In this document: in pieces, positions 23,238 to 36,100 of the stretch
Position numbering within the stretch: position 1 is the first letter of the stretch
Layout of the letters: the number at the start of each line of letters is the position of its first letter
Notes under the pieces: model-generated
The model's input: the letters and a program-made list of their open reading frames with translations, nothing else
Database searches by the model: none
What the model was told of the DNA's origin: nothing
NCBI GenBank assembly: GCA_029961685.1
Contig: JARWKL010000005.1
Coordinates: 45,458,211-45,522,210 of the forward strand
From: Aristolochia californica
Taxonomy: Eukaryota > Streptophyta > Magnoliopsida > Piperales > Aristolochiaceae
Length of the DNA: 64,000 nucleotides
Reading direction: 5' to 3'
Translations under genes and position numbers: made by a program

Positions 23238-23573
23238 ATGTGTTGGATAAGGTGTAAAGCATGGTTGAGCTGCGGAAAGAAATACTGCAGAAGCAATTTC
23301 TTCAGGATGAAAGCGCGGATGAGGAAGGCTATTAAGAGCAGAGACCATAACCGGTTCAGGTTTCAGTACGATCCTTCCGGTTACGCTCTTAACTTTGATG
23401 ACGGAGGTTCCGACTGTCGTTTCACCGGTGCAGCCACACAGTCATTCCACACAAGTCGAATCGAAGTCCTCTGTTCTGATCCGAATTCCAGTTGCCTTTA
23501 TATGCTCTTGATTAGACACCGGGCACTAGGAGTTGCTCTTCCTATAATTGCTCTAATGGATCTGGCTCAGTAG
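23238..23573 (+). CDS. Small basic protein with YDPxxYALNFDDG motif
   Basis: A single open frame of 111 residues from the ATG at 23238; an in-frame GTG further upstream is not a credible start. The first part is very basic and Cys-containing (MCWIRCKAW through MKARMRKAIKSRDHNRFRF). It is followed by QYDPSGYALNFDDGG (about 44-58), which resembles the short conserved core YDPLSYALNFDDG that I recall from small uncharacterised plant proteins. The remaining C-terminal half is not conserved as far as I can tell. No signal peptide or membrane segment is clear. Function unknown. Confidence 0.55.
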   Translation: MCWIRCKAWLSCGKKYCRSNFFRMKARMRKAIKSRDHNRFRFQYDPSGYALNFDDGGSDCRFTGAATQSFHTSRIEVLCSDPNSSCLYMLLIRHRALGVALPIIALMDLAQ

Positions 23574-24119
23574 CGTCAGTTCAGCTCAGTTTCCAGATCA
23601 ATTATATCTTTGCTGTATTTCTTCGTCTTGCAGTAAAAACGAGTATCCGACTCTGTTTTTCCTTCTTTTCTTTCTTCACGTAGTATGAATGCATACATGG
23701 GTTCCGTTCTCGACTCTAATATGGATCAGAGTAGTCCTTCACGAGGTAAAACCAAGTAAACTTCTCATCTGGACTTTGCCCTAGTTTTGTTCTTTGGTTT
23801 GAGAAAAAAAAACGAGAACAAAAGAATACAAGAAAGTTCAAAAGTGACTGTTGAAATTGTAGGATTTTTTTTTCCATAGGATGAATCTAGGTCCTTGAAT
23901 GTCCATATTAAACGCGTCCCAAAACAAGTGTACAACCATAAACTCAAGTAACAACAAGGACCTGGCACGAGTAAAGAATCAATCTTCCCATCCATGAGAA
24001 AATCAGTTAAAAACCTAAATACACCCTAACTGACCCATTCACACAATCCTTTTCTTCATTTCTATGCAATATAACAGATACTGATGCATTCCCCTTTTCA
24101 AATGATTTAACAATAACTT

Positions 24120-27100
24120 TTAAATGGATGGATCTTCAAGCACAGCCGTGGACAAGTCGTTTATACGAGGATAAGCAGCCTTCTCATCAAGCTGATTCTG
24201 AGCCCAAATCAGCATTTTCAACAAACTTGGAAGCTTTGGATCTGTATTAATAACAACCATGGGCTTATGTTTATATTTCATTGTCATAGAATTCAATATT
24301 GAAAACGTTAATAGGCATGATGGTAAGACATAAATTCAATTCAGATTTCATCGAATTAAGGCAATGCACTATTTTTACAACTTCCACAGTACCACCGGTC
24401 TCTCCTAATCTGCCATGATAAAAGGTTAATAGACAACCATGCAAAAAACATAATTTTTTTATAAAAAAACAAGAAAGGTTCATCCACTGTAACAGCAGTT
24501 ACAGTAACAATTACAGCAAGGTTTACTGTAACAGAACGATGTACTGTATCAGGTTGCCAAAATCTGAAGCAATCACAGTTTTTTTTGTCTTATATTGACC
24601 TACACGACCTGTATAGTGTATGTATATATAATGCCTTATATGCAATATGCCCATCAGCAATACAGCAAACATTACAGAGGTCCTGATTTAAAGTGTGCAT
24701 AAAATAACTTTACCAGCCATCTCTGAGTTATTTAAATCCCACTTCGTGGTTTTCTCCTGAATCCCATGTGCCAAGTTGCACAGAGGCAATTGCAAAATTT
24801 GGTCCTTGGAACTTCAAAAGAGAAATCTAGGTGGCATCACCTCAGTCAAAATCTTAAGCTTCTTTAATCCATGCAACATATGACTGCAGACTGATTGGTA
24901 TGTTATCTTGCACAATACCATCATATTCTTTGTTCATCTGGTGGCAGGGTGATGAACAATGATCATGACTGATAATAGAAACTGCCAACATTAAAAATTA
25001 TTCTTCAAGTAAATGGTGTCTTTAATTGCCTAGAGGCTCATTTGATTGCCTACAGATCACCAAATGCACCAACCAAATGTTGAGTGTGCCTTGAAATCCT
25101 TAAAAAATGATATTGGTAAAAAATACCAAACTCATCTGAATATTTACTACTAAAATGACGATGATAATGAACAGGCAAATAAACACTTGATTATTCTGAA
25201 TAGGAGGGTAGAAAACTAGAAAAAATTTACTGAGGCAGATAATCCAGGAATTTTAATAAAAGGAAGGGTAGTAAGGAAATCTCTTCCAACCTTTTTCATG
25301 ACTTTGGCTTGTCAGAATAGCAGCATTCACCTCACTTGCTGTTTTTAGGCGCTGTGATATGTCTAGAAGGTCTCCAACAGGGCAATTAGAAACATCTTCA
25401 AATGCCAGAAGTGCAACTGTCCTCTCTAACTCCTCTAAAAAGCTTTGCTGCATACAGAACCATTAAGCATTTACAACGTAAACTGGACTTACAAGGCTGA
25501 AAATATATTTTAAGCCAGGCCTCCTTGTTATAAAATAGTTTATGAGTCTAAATATTTACCCCTATAACTCAAACAACATAATAGAGCCCGATCCACTTAG
25601 AACATGTAGCATAATAGAATAAACTTTTTCGTGATCTCTTTGAAATCAGTATACCACCAATAGAAAACACTAAATGACATGGCAGCTGGCATCATTACAC
25701 CTATTATAAATATTATCTTAAATCATAAGTTAACACTCTTCTTAGAAATTTAAAGATCAATAAGACTTTCATACAAAACCATAATGCCGAAGAAGCATCA
25801 AGACCATGAGCTCAAGCTTCAACAATCCAAAATGAAATATAATCCAGCAAGGCTTAAATAGGCATACTCCAATATCAACTAGATAACAAAATGTAAATCC
25901 CACTTGGTAATTTGACAAATGAGAGCCTTACATTTTCTTCACCTCTTGGTGCAAGCTCTTCCTGAGCAAATTCAAGGGCTTCTTCCACTTTGCCATTTCG
26001 GATCAGTTCAATCAACCTCTGTTGTTGGAGATGGAAAAATAGCTGGGGGTTTGTATCCAGTATCTGCACAAATAGTCCTAATCAAGAAAGCTTTGCCTTC
26101 AAAGCCAGCAAAATTCTAAATCCTAACATGAGAGGAACTATATTATGGATGTATCGTAACTACAGGTCCATAAAATATTTCAATATATATTTTAGTTTCA
26201 TGATTTTCTGAGACTCTTCTCAACTCTTCTCAGTGGCAGCACGCTCAAAGGTTAAAGAAATAAACCCAGGGAAACATTAGTCAAGAAGGTTAATGGATCA
26301 AGACCAAATGGGGAAATCTAGCAATGAAGCTTGTACTAAAGTTATGATGCCTTCCCTAGCTTTTTATTTGGTTCCCTTCCTCAATAAAATCATTACCATT
26401 TCAAAAAAAAAACAAAAAGGCACGATTGCCTATTCTCAGCTTAGTTCACAGAAAATATTAAAAAGAAAACAAAAAATAAAAAACCCAAGTTATTTATAAA
26501 TAAAAATCTAATGGAAGCATTAGAGATAAGGGAGCTATCAGAGCAGATCAATGTTAGCTAAGCACCATTGACCTAACATACCATCTTGCATGCATAATAA
26601 AAGCAGCAAAAGCAACAATGACCATAAGTACTTGCACTGTAGTTGCTGGCACTATGGGGAGAAATCTGGCATCCTCAAGATGGGAATCGATTATCTTCAA
26701 ATTTTGAATTTTTCTTTTTGTGAAAAGTTGAAATATTCTTTTTGTATCTTCAATATTTGAAATATAAATGATGCAAGCTACTTAAATTAGGTCAGACCAT
26801 CAGCAAATAAGGTGTATGTAAAGCTCAGAAGCTGATATACCTAATTTACAAAGTCTAGTTTACCCTTATTCACTCTATTGTCAAAAAATAATATAGTCAT
26901 TCGTTTAGGTAGAATATCTAGTATTCCACATATATTTTAGTTTATTACCATCCAAGCCAAAACCAGTGTCCCTTAAAGTAGTTAAAAAAACGAGTTCATC
27001 ATTCTCTTCTTCAGCTTGTAAAGTGACAAATCCTGACTAAAAATCCTATCTGTCAAAAGCTTCTTTCCACTTCCTTGATCAACTGGATGCCCAAAGATTG

Positions 27101-28813
27101 TGCTATCTTTCTGTCTTTGCACTCCCTTAACAATATGCTAAAGATTAGAGCATAATTGTTGGAAGACCGAGATTTGTTGTTTTTTAACTTGTGGAATTTT
27201 AATTCAAGAATGAAGGTTTATGCAGACGATATATGGAAGTTGAAAGAATCAATTCTCAAGACTAAAGAGGAAGAAATTCTCAGAAGACTTAAGATTGATG
27301 GGATGCCCCATCCTTAGTCAGCTTATCAACCATACTATCTGCAGCCCTAGAATGTGCTCCCATACCACATACAAAGGAGTACATAAATCATTTATTTCAT
27401 CAAAACTTATGCTTGATTTTCCATGTGGGAGAGGAGTTTTTTGCTAGCCAATTGAACACAAGAGCTGAGATGCCTTCAACTATGAATAGACCGATGAATT
27501 TCTATGAATAGAGCTCGATTCCAAGAGAGTGAAGCCTTCAAATCTGCTTCTATTGAGCCACAGGGCCAGTGGCACCTGAAAAGCTCGTACGGTCTGCCCT
27601 GTGCAGTCCCTCACTAGATCACCAACTTCACCTGTCACTGGTTTTCAGGAGAGGAGGGGAATGATAAAGATTTTGTTTCATAACTGATTACATCTTTTGG
27701 GACATGTGAGGGCCAGAGAGAAAATACCATAAAAACAGATAATTTAAAGCAAAAACTTGTGTACTGCCACTTTATAGTTCATGGGAAAGCTTTTACAATG
27801 ACTGCTCGTCACGTATAAATTTCAAAGAAGGTCTTTGTCTCCCTATTTTTCACTCTAAATGATGAGCAGAGAAAGTTCTCCTCATTCAGGCCAGGAGGTT
27901 TGGTGTCCTCTCTTGGACCACATTACAAGCATGGAGATATTTTAAGCTTATGCCTGATATGAATTTCATGTTTACAACAAAGAGCAATAAGTCGCAAATG
28001 TAAATGCAAATGTAAGATCTTAGAGGAGTGTAATTTGAGTTTTTCTCCTTCTAAACCCAGCTCATTACCACATTTGATCACCAATAAATACAGAGAGTGT
28101 TTTTCTTTTTGTGCAAGCCCAGTTAGGAAAATAAACAATCAAAAGAAAAAGAGTAGAAAGACACAGGCAAATTAAAGAAGAGAAGTATGAGGAGTGCAGC
28201 ACTATACCTCAGGATTCAAATCATTGACTTTTTCAATTGCATCCTCAACATTGCCACTCTGTACAGCCTTCTTTACAGCCATACGATCAGTTATTGTTGC
28301 AAGATCAATATCTGCTATTTGCCGATAAGGTGAAAGGTCAAATATTAGCGGACGAAATCATCCTAAACTTCTAAAAGTGAAAAGCCAAAAAACTAGAATA
28401 AATGTTCCTGTTCGTTTTCAGCGGTAACATTCCTTATAAAAAGTAACTGACGCTGACAATGTTACAAAAGAAGGATACGTTCAGTGCCAGACTCCACCCG
28501 AAATTTCTCTGCAGCTTCAACGTAACCTTCGGTCACAAGAAAGTTCATCACTAATTTATTCATATCTTCTTTCCTAATTTTTACATCGTTGAGTTTCTTC
28601 TCCCATTCGTCTCTCGTAATCACCTTCTTAGATGTAGACTGCACAAGTAATATAAACTTTTATTTACTTTTTCTGTTAAATGGCCGGCGAAAACGCTAGG
28701 AAACAGACGCCTTTTGATAAGTTCACACAAAAACCAGATTCCTTTCGGTTGCAATCCCAGAGCGCCACAGTCGAATTCTATCTTCTAGATGTAGGAGATA
28801 TGTTCTTTACCAT
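24120..28813 (-). CDS. GID8: GID8 homolog, LisH-CTLH subunit of the CTLH/GID E3 ligase
   Basis: Six coding pieces join in phase: 28813-28811 (ATG only), 28638-28479, 28314-28208, 26063-25932, 25447-25291 and 24241-24120, giving 226 residues, the usual length for plant GID8. Domains in order are LisH (about 27-52, [21 protein letters not shown]), CTLH (about 58-117, including [19 protein letters not shown] and [19 protein letters not shown]) and CRA (about 118-215, with [24 protein letters not shown], and [19 protein letters not shown]). In yeast and animals this subunit is a scaffold of the RING E3 complex, and plants have the same complex. The initiator codon is the last triplet of its exon (ACGATG/GTAAAG). 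The third intron (26064-28207) is 2.1 kb with no recognised insert. Confidence 0.95.
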
Positions 28814-30119
28814 CGTTTCAGTAGATGCTAGCTGACCAACGACGAACCAGAACAGTGACATCAGTATTCAAATCTAAAACCCATCGAAATCCCGAAGAAG
28901 TGATATTAGCCTCCTGCAGTACAGCAAGCGAACATTCAATCAAGACAGGAGCCTGGGAATCGTAAAGATAGTGGAGAAGATCTAGGGTTCGATGAGCTTG
29001 ATCACAGTTATCTCAACCGCAAGAAAGCAGACAATAACGAATAATAAAAATTTGATTTTCAATGACAAGAAGACACGCCCTCTGCTTGTGTCCAGTCCTA
29101 AATCCGTTGAAGCATTAAAAAGAATAACAGCGGAGAGAGAAAAGGAGCCTGGAGGTGGAGCACCGAAATGCGGATAATGCAACACAACGACGACAGAGAG
29201 CGACCGGCCACGGCTTTACCTCCTTATGCACTTCCGGCGAGTTTGTTAACTTTCAATTACCCGATTCTTCCGCGGATCCTCGCCGGCTAACGGCGCCCTT
29301 CTCAGCGTCGGGATCTCCCTCTCCCGTAGTTTTATCGAGCACACACGTGACTACTGCTGAGAGGTGGCTGTTGCATTTGGGGGACCTTACAGTTTGGTCG
29401 CGTTAGTGGCCTAAAGAAAATCCATCAGGTGAAATTTTGCTCCTATGGCTGAAGGGGTATGATCGAAACATATTGGATTTTGGGTTAGCCGATATACTTC
29501 ATGTTATCCTATACATACATACTAATATATATATATATACATACTCATCGGGAATTTCAATGTGCGAATTCCCTTCTTTGTTCTCATTAGAAACGACATC
29601 CGACGCGACCAATCAAACATAGGGTGTGCTTTCTAGTCAACAAATGAGAAGAGAAAAACAAATGCACTAGGCGTGGCTTTTTCTGCATCTGTGATATATG
29701 CTCCACGGCTCCAGTCATCAGTTTTTTAAACCTTATGCTCCTTCCCTGCGTCTTCTCGAAGCCCAAAATAACGAAAAACAAAAGGCGAGGGAAGAAGAAT
29801 ACAATTGCGCAAACACCGGCTGCCCAAAAGCAAAGAAACTCACAGCAAATTGATCCCTCACACATTTCACAATTCACAAACTCGCATTTTACGACGGGGG
29901 CAACCGCGACGAACCTTCGGGACCCTCCTGTTGTTATCGTCATCTCTCTTTTCTTTGGAAATTTCCTTCTTTTCTCCAAGGGTGTGTTGTCGGTACAATC
30001 ACACTTCGGAATCTTTAGATCGACTCTTCCTTGCATCCAGATTGGGAACGTGAGTTTTCCGTAGCTCGCTTGATTGTTCGACATCTTCGGTGTTTTGTTT
30101 TCTCTCATGGTGTATCCTG
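28814..30119. promoter_or_regulatory. Shared spacer between divergent GID8 and SNF2-RING genes
   Basis: About 1.3 kb separates the two start codons, which face away from each other, so it must contain both 5' UTRs and either two promoters or a bidirectional one. A short (AT)n run lies near 29527-29538. A 173-codon frame on the minus strand (30108-29587) overlaps the likely SNF2 leader and looks accidental. Confidence 0.5.
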
Positions 30120-33100
30120 ATGTTGCACACCGACGGTTTTGGTGATTCCAATTGCGTGACTGACGGCGGAGCTATTACTGCAAACGATCCCGATGATCTC
30201 TCAATTGATATTGAGAGTTTCTATAAGATCCTTGACGAGAATTCCAATCCTTTTCTTCGTGATTCCCCAGTATGTTCGATATCATCTGATTTTTTTTTAT
30301 TTATTTTTTTTTCTTGCTGCTTCTACGAATCGTTTTCTTTCTCTGCTTTATAGGTGTACAAAAAATTTAAGGTGCGCAAAAAAATTTGAGATTAGGTTTA
30401 TTCAATCAGGTTTGTCTAGGGCCCTACTGTTCTTACCGAGCAAATTAGCTAACTCGTTTGCACCTCTCCCAAAAGTTAGAACAGTCGTACTATACCGCGG
30501 GGAAAATTTAAAAGCTAGAGTTCTTGGTGTACATTACCATGCTAGCAAACCATAGACTGTGCAATTAAATAAAGTAGAAGGGATTCTAAGTTAACAATAG
30601 GAGTGACTACTGGATGCTTCTATGGGAAACAGGAACATCTGAATCTTAAATTATGATTTGTCCTCAGTACACAAGTCTTGGAAATTTGGTGAAGCACCTG
30701 GTTGAGAGTTTTTGAATAGCTAATCTAACAGCCATAATTTCAGAAAAAAAATTACACAGAAAGAAACCAAAGACTTCCATTTAAATGTAACCAGCTATTG
30801 GTTGACTTTTGGACTAACACTATCTGTTGAATTGCTACATCATTTCTGCTGTAGTTTCAATGTTAAACTCTATTTTGATGCTGCGACCTTTTTATTCAGT
30901 TCCGCTTTCATCTCTGAGAGCTGTGACTCATAGCATGTTCTTGGTCTGTTGTTAAATATCCATATATGCTGTGAACTTGGTTTTTTGCCAAGAGTTCAAG
31001 CTGCTGCAGGTTAAATACTGAACATTGGGAGCTTGAGGAGTGTGAGAAAATTAGTAGATAGAATAGTTATTTCTCTTTTATGTTTACACATTATATTATG
31101 TAGTTGTCCTTACTCTAAGGGCATTCTTGTCTCTTTATTCTATGGCTTAATGAATAAAGATAGAAAGTGAGGGAGGAGAGAATTATTCTCTATCTTCCCA
31201 TTTTCTCACTTCACAAGCCTTTCTTCTTCTTCTTCTTCTCTCCTTCTCTCTTTTAAACCCAAATTACAGAATTCTTATCACTTCTCATCTAATCTTCTTC
31301 TACAAATCAACTAAACCTATACTCTAGCCTCTCATTTGACATGGAACCTGAGTAGGGAATTTTCTCAATTTTGTTCTACATATGGAATTTTGCATGAACT
31401 GTCACGTGCTTATACCCCACAACTAAATGGGTAAAAATCATTATCTACTTGATACAACCCAAAGAGTAATCTTCCACATGAAGGTACCTAAACGTTTTTG
31501 GGGAGATACTATTCTTCCCTCATGTTACCTGATCAATTGTATGCCCATATCCACTCTCAAGCATAATATTCCTATTAAAATTTTCTATCCTTCTAGACCA
31601 TTATTTTCTCTACCATCCAAGGTGTTTGATCGTTTGTATTTTGTTCATAATACTACACTCAGTCAAGATAAATTCTGTCGTTTTTCTGTCAAATGTATAT
31701 TTTTTAGATACTATCGGGTACAAAAAGGGTGTAAGTGTCTTTATCATCAGAGCCATAAGACTTATGTCTCAGTTGATGTCACATTTTTTAAGTCAGTTCT
31801 TTTCTCTCAAAAGTCTCTAGAGATAAGTGCCACAGCAGGCCAGCCAGTCACTCCTCTAATTACTGATAGCATGGAAGGACCCTTACTTGAGGATTCTATG
31901 GTTCCAACACTTAGCCAGCCACTATGCTGACAGTCTTCTGCTTCATCTGATCTGCACCCTGGTCCTTCTGTGAGTACCCTGTCATAATTTGATATTCATC
32001 TACCCATTGCATTAAGAAATGGAGTAATATCTTGCACTCAACACCCAATCTCAAAGTATGTTTCTTTCGTCTTCGTTTCAGAAATTTGCTCTTTCTATTT
32101 CCTCTATAGTCATACCTAGGAATCATTTTAAGGCTATGACTACTCCTCAATGGAAAGTTGCTATGCAGGAGGAGACGAATGCTCCTATCTATAGAGGAAC
32201 TTGGACATTATGTGATCCATCTCTAGGGGCAGATATTATGGCTATAGATGGGTGTTTACCACTAGACACCATGTTGATGGGTCCTTGAAAAGATATAAAA
32301 CAAGACTTGTTGTAAAAGATATACCCAAGCTTATGGGATCGATTACTTCAAATCCCTCTTCCCAGTGGCTAGCTAAGTTCTATTCGAATTTTACTTTCTT
32401 TGGCTGTTAATTTAAACTAGTAAAACCTAAGGCCGTGTGGTCTGATGGTATTCTCTTTACAACTAGGAGCGTCCGGTCGTGACTTTGAATCGCGCACGCC
32501 CTCTCAAAAAAATTTAAACTTGTAAGTGTATCATTTGGATGTTAAAAATGTATTTCTTTATGGAGATTTGGTTGATAAAGTCTACATGAAACAACCACCC
32601 GGATTTGTTGCATACGGGAAGGAACATAAGGTATGTCGATTACTTAAAGCCCTATAGAGTTTAAGAGCATGGTTTGACAAATTCAGCTTTGTTATGTGTG
32701 CATTCAGTTTTATAAGGTCCAGTTCAGATTTCTTTGTGTTGATTCTTAAAAGAAAATCTGGAATTGTTATATTAGTTGTCTATGTGGATGACATTGTGAT
32801 ATCTGGTGATGATAGTCAAGCATTTCAGAGGTGAAAGAATATTTGAAGCAACATTTCCATACAAAGGACTTGGGGATCTTAAAATACTTTTTGGGAATTG
32901 AGGTAGCGAGGAGCAAAACAGGTATTGTGTTTCCTGAAAGAATATATATTATAGATCTTTTGTCTGAGACTGCACTACTTGGAGCTAAGCCTATGGATAC
33001 TCCCATTGAGATGAATCATAATTTGCATGATGGAAATAGCTCATTTTTGAAGGACAAAAATCATTATCAAAAGCAGGTTGGAAAACTGATAGTTGCCACA

Positions 33101-36100
33101 ATTACTAGGCCAGACATAGTTTTCTCTTTTGACTAGTAAGCCAGTTCATGGAAAACCCAAGGAAAGTTCATTTGGAAGCCGTTCTTGCCTCCTATGCTGG
33201 GCACAATAGATTCCAACAATGTTGAGCTTCAAGCTCTAAGGCATGGACCGAAGATTTTCAAAGATCACTTTGAAGGTTCTTTGTTTGTGGAAGAAGATTG
33301 CTTGGTTGTCATTTCTTGGTGCTTAGGGAAGAAAGACCCCTTGGCCCTAATGGCCTTGTTTTTTGAAGTGCAGGAACAATGTTCCTTTGTTTGTTCTTGG
33401 TCTCATGTGCCCTGTTTAGCTAATTGTTTAGTTAACTTCTTGGCTAAAGAGGGGGTCACCCTCCAATCCCTCATTTTAAGGGGGCCCTCCTTTTAGGTTT
33501 TTTTTGTGTTACGAGATTAATAAAAAGCGCACTTTTTTCAATAGCTTTCTTTATTGGACTAGTTATTTGTTGTTGGCTTTCTTTGAATGAAATCCAATTT
33601 TACAAAAAAGTGCTCTTAGAAAGGGTTTTTTATATGGGAAGAATGAATATGTGGATATCATTGGATATTCTTATGTTGACTACGCAGGATTAAAACTTTA
33701 CTGTTGATCTACAAGTGGTTTTTATACTTTTGTTGGAGGGAACCTCGTGTCTTGGAAAAACAAGAAACAATTGTTGGTTGCTAGATCAAGTGCAAAAGCT
33801 GAATATAGAGTTACAACTCATACTGCATGTGAAATGATGTGGGTAAATCTATTTTTGAAAAATTTAGCTGTTTGATCAAAGAGCCTATGCCATGGCATGT
33901 GGCAATCAAACAACTATTACATTGCTAACAATCCAGTTTTTCAGGAGTGCACCAAACACATTAAAGTAGATTGTCATTTCATCAGAGATGCAGTTATTCA
34001 TTGACTGATCTCTACACCTCATGTGAGAACATCAAAACAACTAGAAGCCGTTTTTACTAAAGCACCGTCCGGAAAAGTGTTTGGGGATACTTTTACCAGC
34101 TGGGAATGTTTAATATTTATGCTCCAGCTTGAGGGAGAGTGTGAGAAAGTTAGTAGATAGGATAGTTCTTTCTCTTTTATGTTTACACATTATATTATGC
34201 ACTTGTCCTTACTCTAAGGGTATTCTTGTCTTTTTTATTCATGCATTAATGAATAAAGATATAATGTAGGAGAGAACTGTTCTCTGTCTTCCCATTTTCT
34301 CACTTCACGAGCCTTTCTCCTTCTCTCTCTTCTAAACCCTAATTACAGAATGCTCATCTCTTCTTCTCTTCCCTTCTTCTACAAATCAACTAAACCTAAA
34401 CTTCAGCCTCTTGTTTGACAAGGAGGTTCCTGGAATTGACAAAACTGATGTGGACCTTTTGAAGACAAAATTTTCCAGAAGTGTTGTGAAACTGGATTTA
34501 GTGACAAATTCAGTACAGTCCAAACTAGGCGCGTGCAGTCTGAATGAAGGATCATGTACCTTGGGTCTGCAAAATGTCCTGCACAGTTGCTTTACGTACT
34601 TCTGAATGAAGGGTTCTGTTGCTATTCAATGGGTTGTAGTCAACATTAGCAACACCAGCAATCATACTGGTACTGTGGGTTTCCATTCCCCACCTCTTCT
34701 ATCTTAGAGGGGCATTTCTTGGATTATTTATTTATTTATGTGATTGAATACATTTGTAACCATAAATGACTTACATTTTGAGATGTGCTAAATGAATTGG
34801 CTGATTCCCTAGCTAGAAGTAGGGATTATTGACAATACCTTGTTTTTGGAGCCACATTACTGCTACAATATGCCCGAGCTTCGTTATATTATGGAGGTTT
34901 TCTGATTTTGAGGTCTTGATTGTACACTCCTTTAATTTATTAGTTCTCTTGGGATATTTTTCATACTGTACTCATTTCTCATCGCGTTAAAAATGTGTGA
35001 TACTTAGAGTCATTGATTTGTGAAGAAGCTGCAATTTTCGATGTCGTGGATAATCCAGAAGTAGTGCTAATGTCACCAACCAATTGGATCACCTTATTAT
35101 TTGTTTATAATCTGGAAGCACTGGAGATGTGTTTGGCTGTGTTAAAGTCAAAATTGCAATTCTTCTATGCAATCTTTTGCCCTTTGAAAGTTTCCTTTCC
35201 ATCGTAATCACTGTCTAGATGATTCTCATGCCGTTTACTATTTGTTTTATGCTTGACTAAGTGTATTTGGAAGATTTTCTATGATAACCAGTATAAAAAG
35301 CCAAGGTTGTTGTGTTGCTGAAGGGATTAAAGCTCTGTCCTGAAATCAATCACTTTTTTTTGGTCTGTATTACAATGGTTTTGTACCCAGGTTACTCCCT
35401 GAGCCTAAGGATACTTGAACTCAAGACTTCCATCTAGGAAACTCCCCATGAGACCATGGAACACAGCCCAAGTCTCCATGATTCCATATATTGAGAATTA
35501 AAATATTTATATAATATTATAAAATGTTATGTCTAATCTTTTTTCCTTTCTCTAAGATTGTCTATATGGTCACCACTTCATATGAATAAACTTTTAAATA
35601 AATTGAAAAACCTTTCAATCCAAATACAGCCAATAGTTAGGATCTATCAACCTTGGGGCCTTTTTGGATTGGCTTTAGAAAGTTACTTTCTGTTTGTGAA
35701 GAACTATTTTTCCTTTTTACCTAAGTAAAACTTCTTTTGCAACTGTTAATGGAGAATCTGGGAAGTAAGGAAGTAGAAAGGCAAAAATTTTTGCTCTCAA
35801 AGTAGAAAAGTAATTTAAGAGAATGTGGCAAAGTATCGTTGAAAAGCTAACTGAACAGTCCCTAGACAATACTGTCAAGATCATGAGACCTATTTCCTAG
35901 ATAAGCTCCTAAAAGTTGTTACATCTGGTTTTCTTAATCTGTTTTGCAACTGGGTGGCTGTCTCCTGTACTTTTTTGGTCTTCAGAGATTTTCAATAAAA
36001 GTAGTTTCATAATATGCTGAATTTTGTGAATATGATATACAGAGCACTCCGGAAGATTTACCCTTCAAGACTTTTTTTGGAGATGAGTCTACTCCTGTTG

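Larger units (their letters stand above)
31041..34420 (+). mobile_element. Degenerate Copia LTR retrotransposon in intron 1 of the SNF2 gene
   Basis: LTRs start TGTGAGAAA and end TTTGACA, and the 5-bp duplication AGGAG flanks both ends (31036-31040 and 34421-34425). The polypurine tract GAGGGAGAG precedes the right LTR. The 3-kb interior keeps only broken pieces of Copia polyprotein in the usual order: integrase C-terminal part (31427-31930), reverse transcriptase (about 32130-33130, with [19 protein letters not shown]) and RNase H (about 33610-34060, with [15 protein letters not shown]). Gag and protease are absent. Stops and frameshifts are frequent, and it carries two younger insertions (32424-32510 and about 33183-33608). 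It is in the same orientation as the host gene. Confidence 0.88.

Noticed and set aside
29587..30108. 173-codon frame on the minus strand
   Set aside because: It lies antisense to the likely SNF2 leader, has no recognisable domain, and its residue pattern looks like untranslated sequence.
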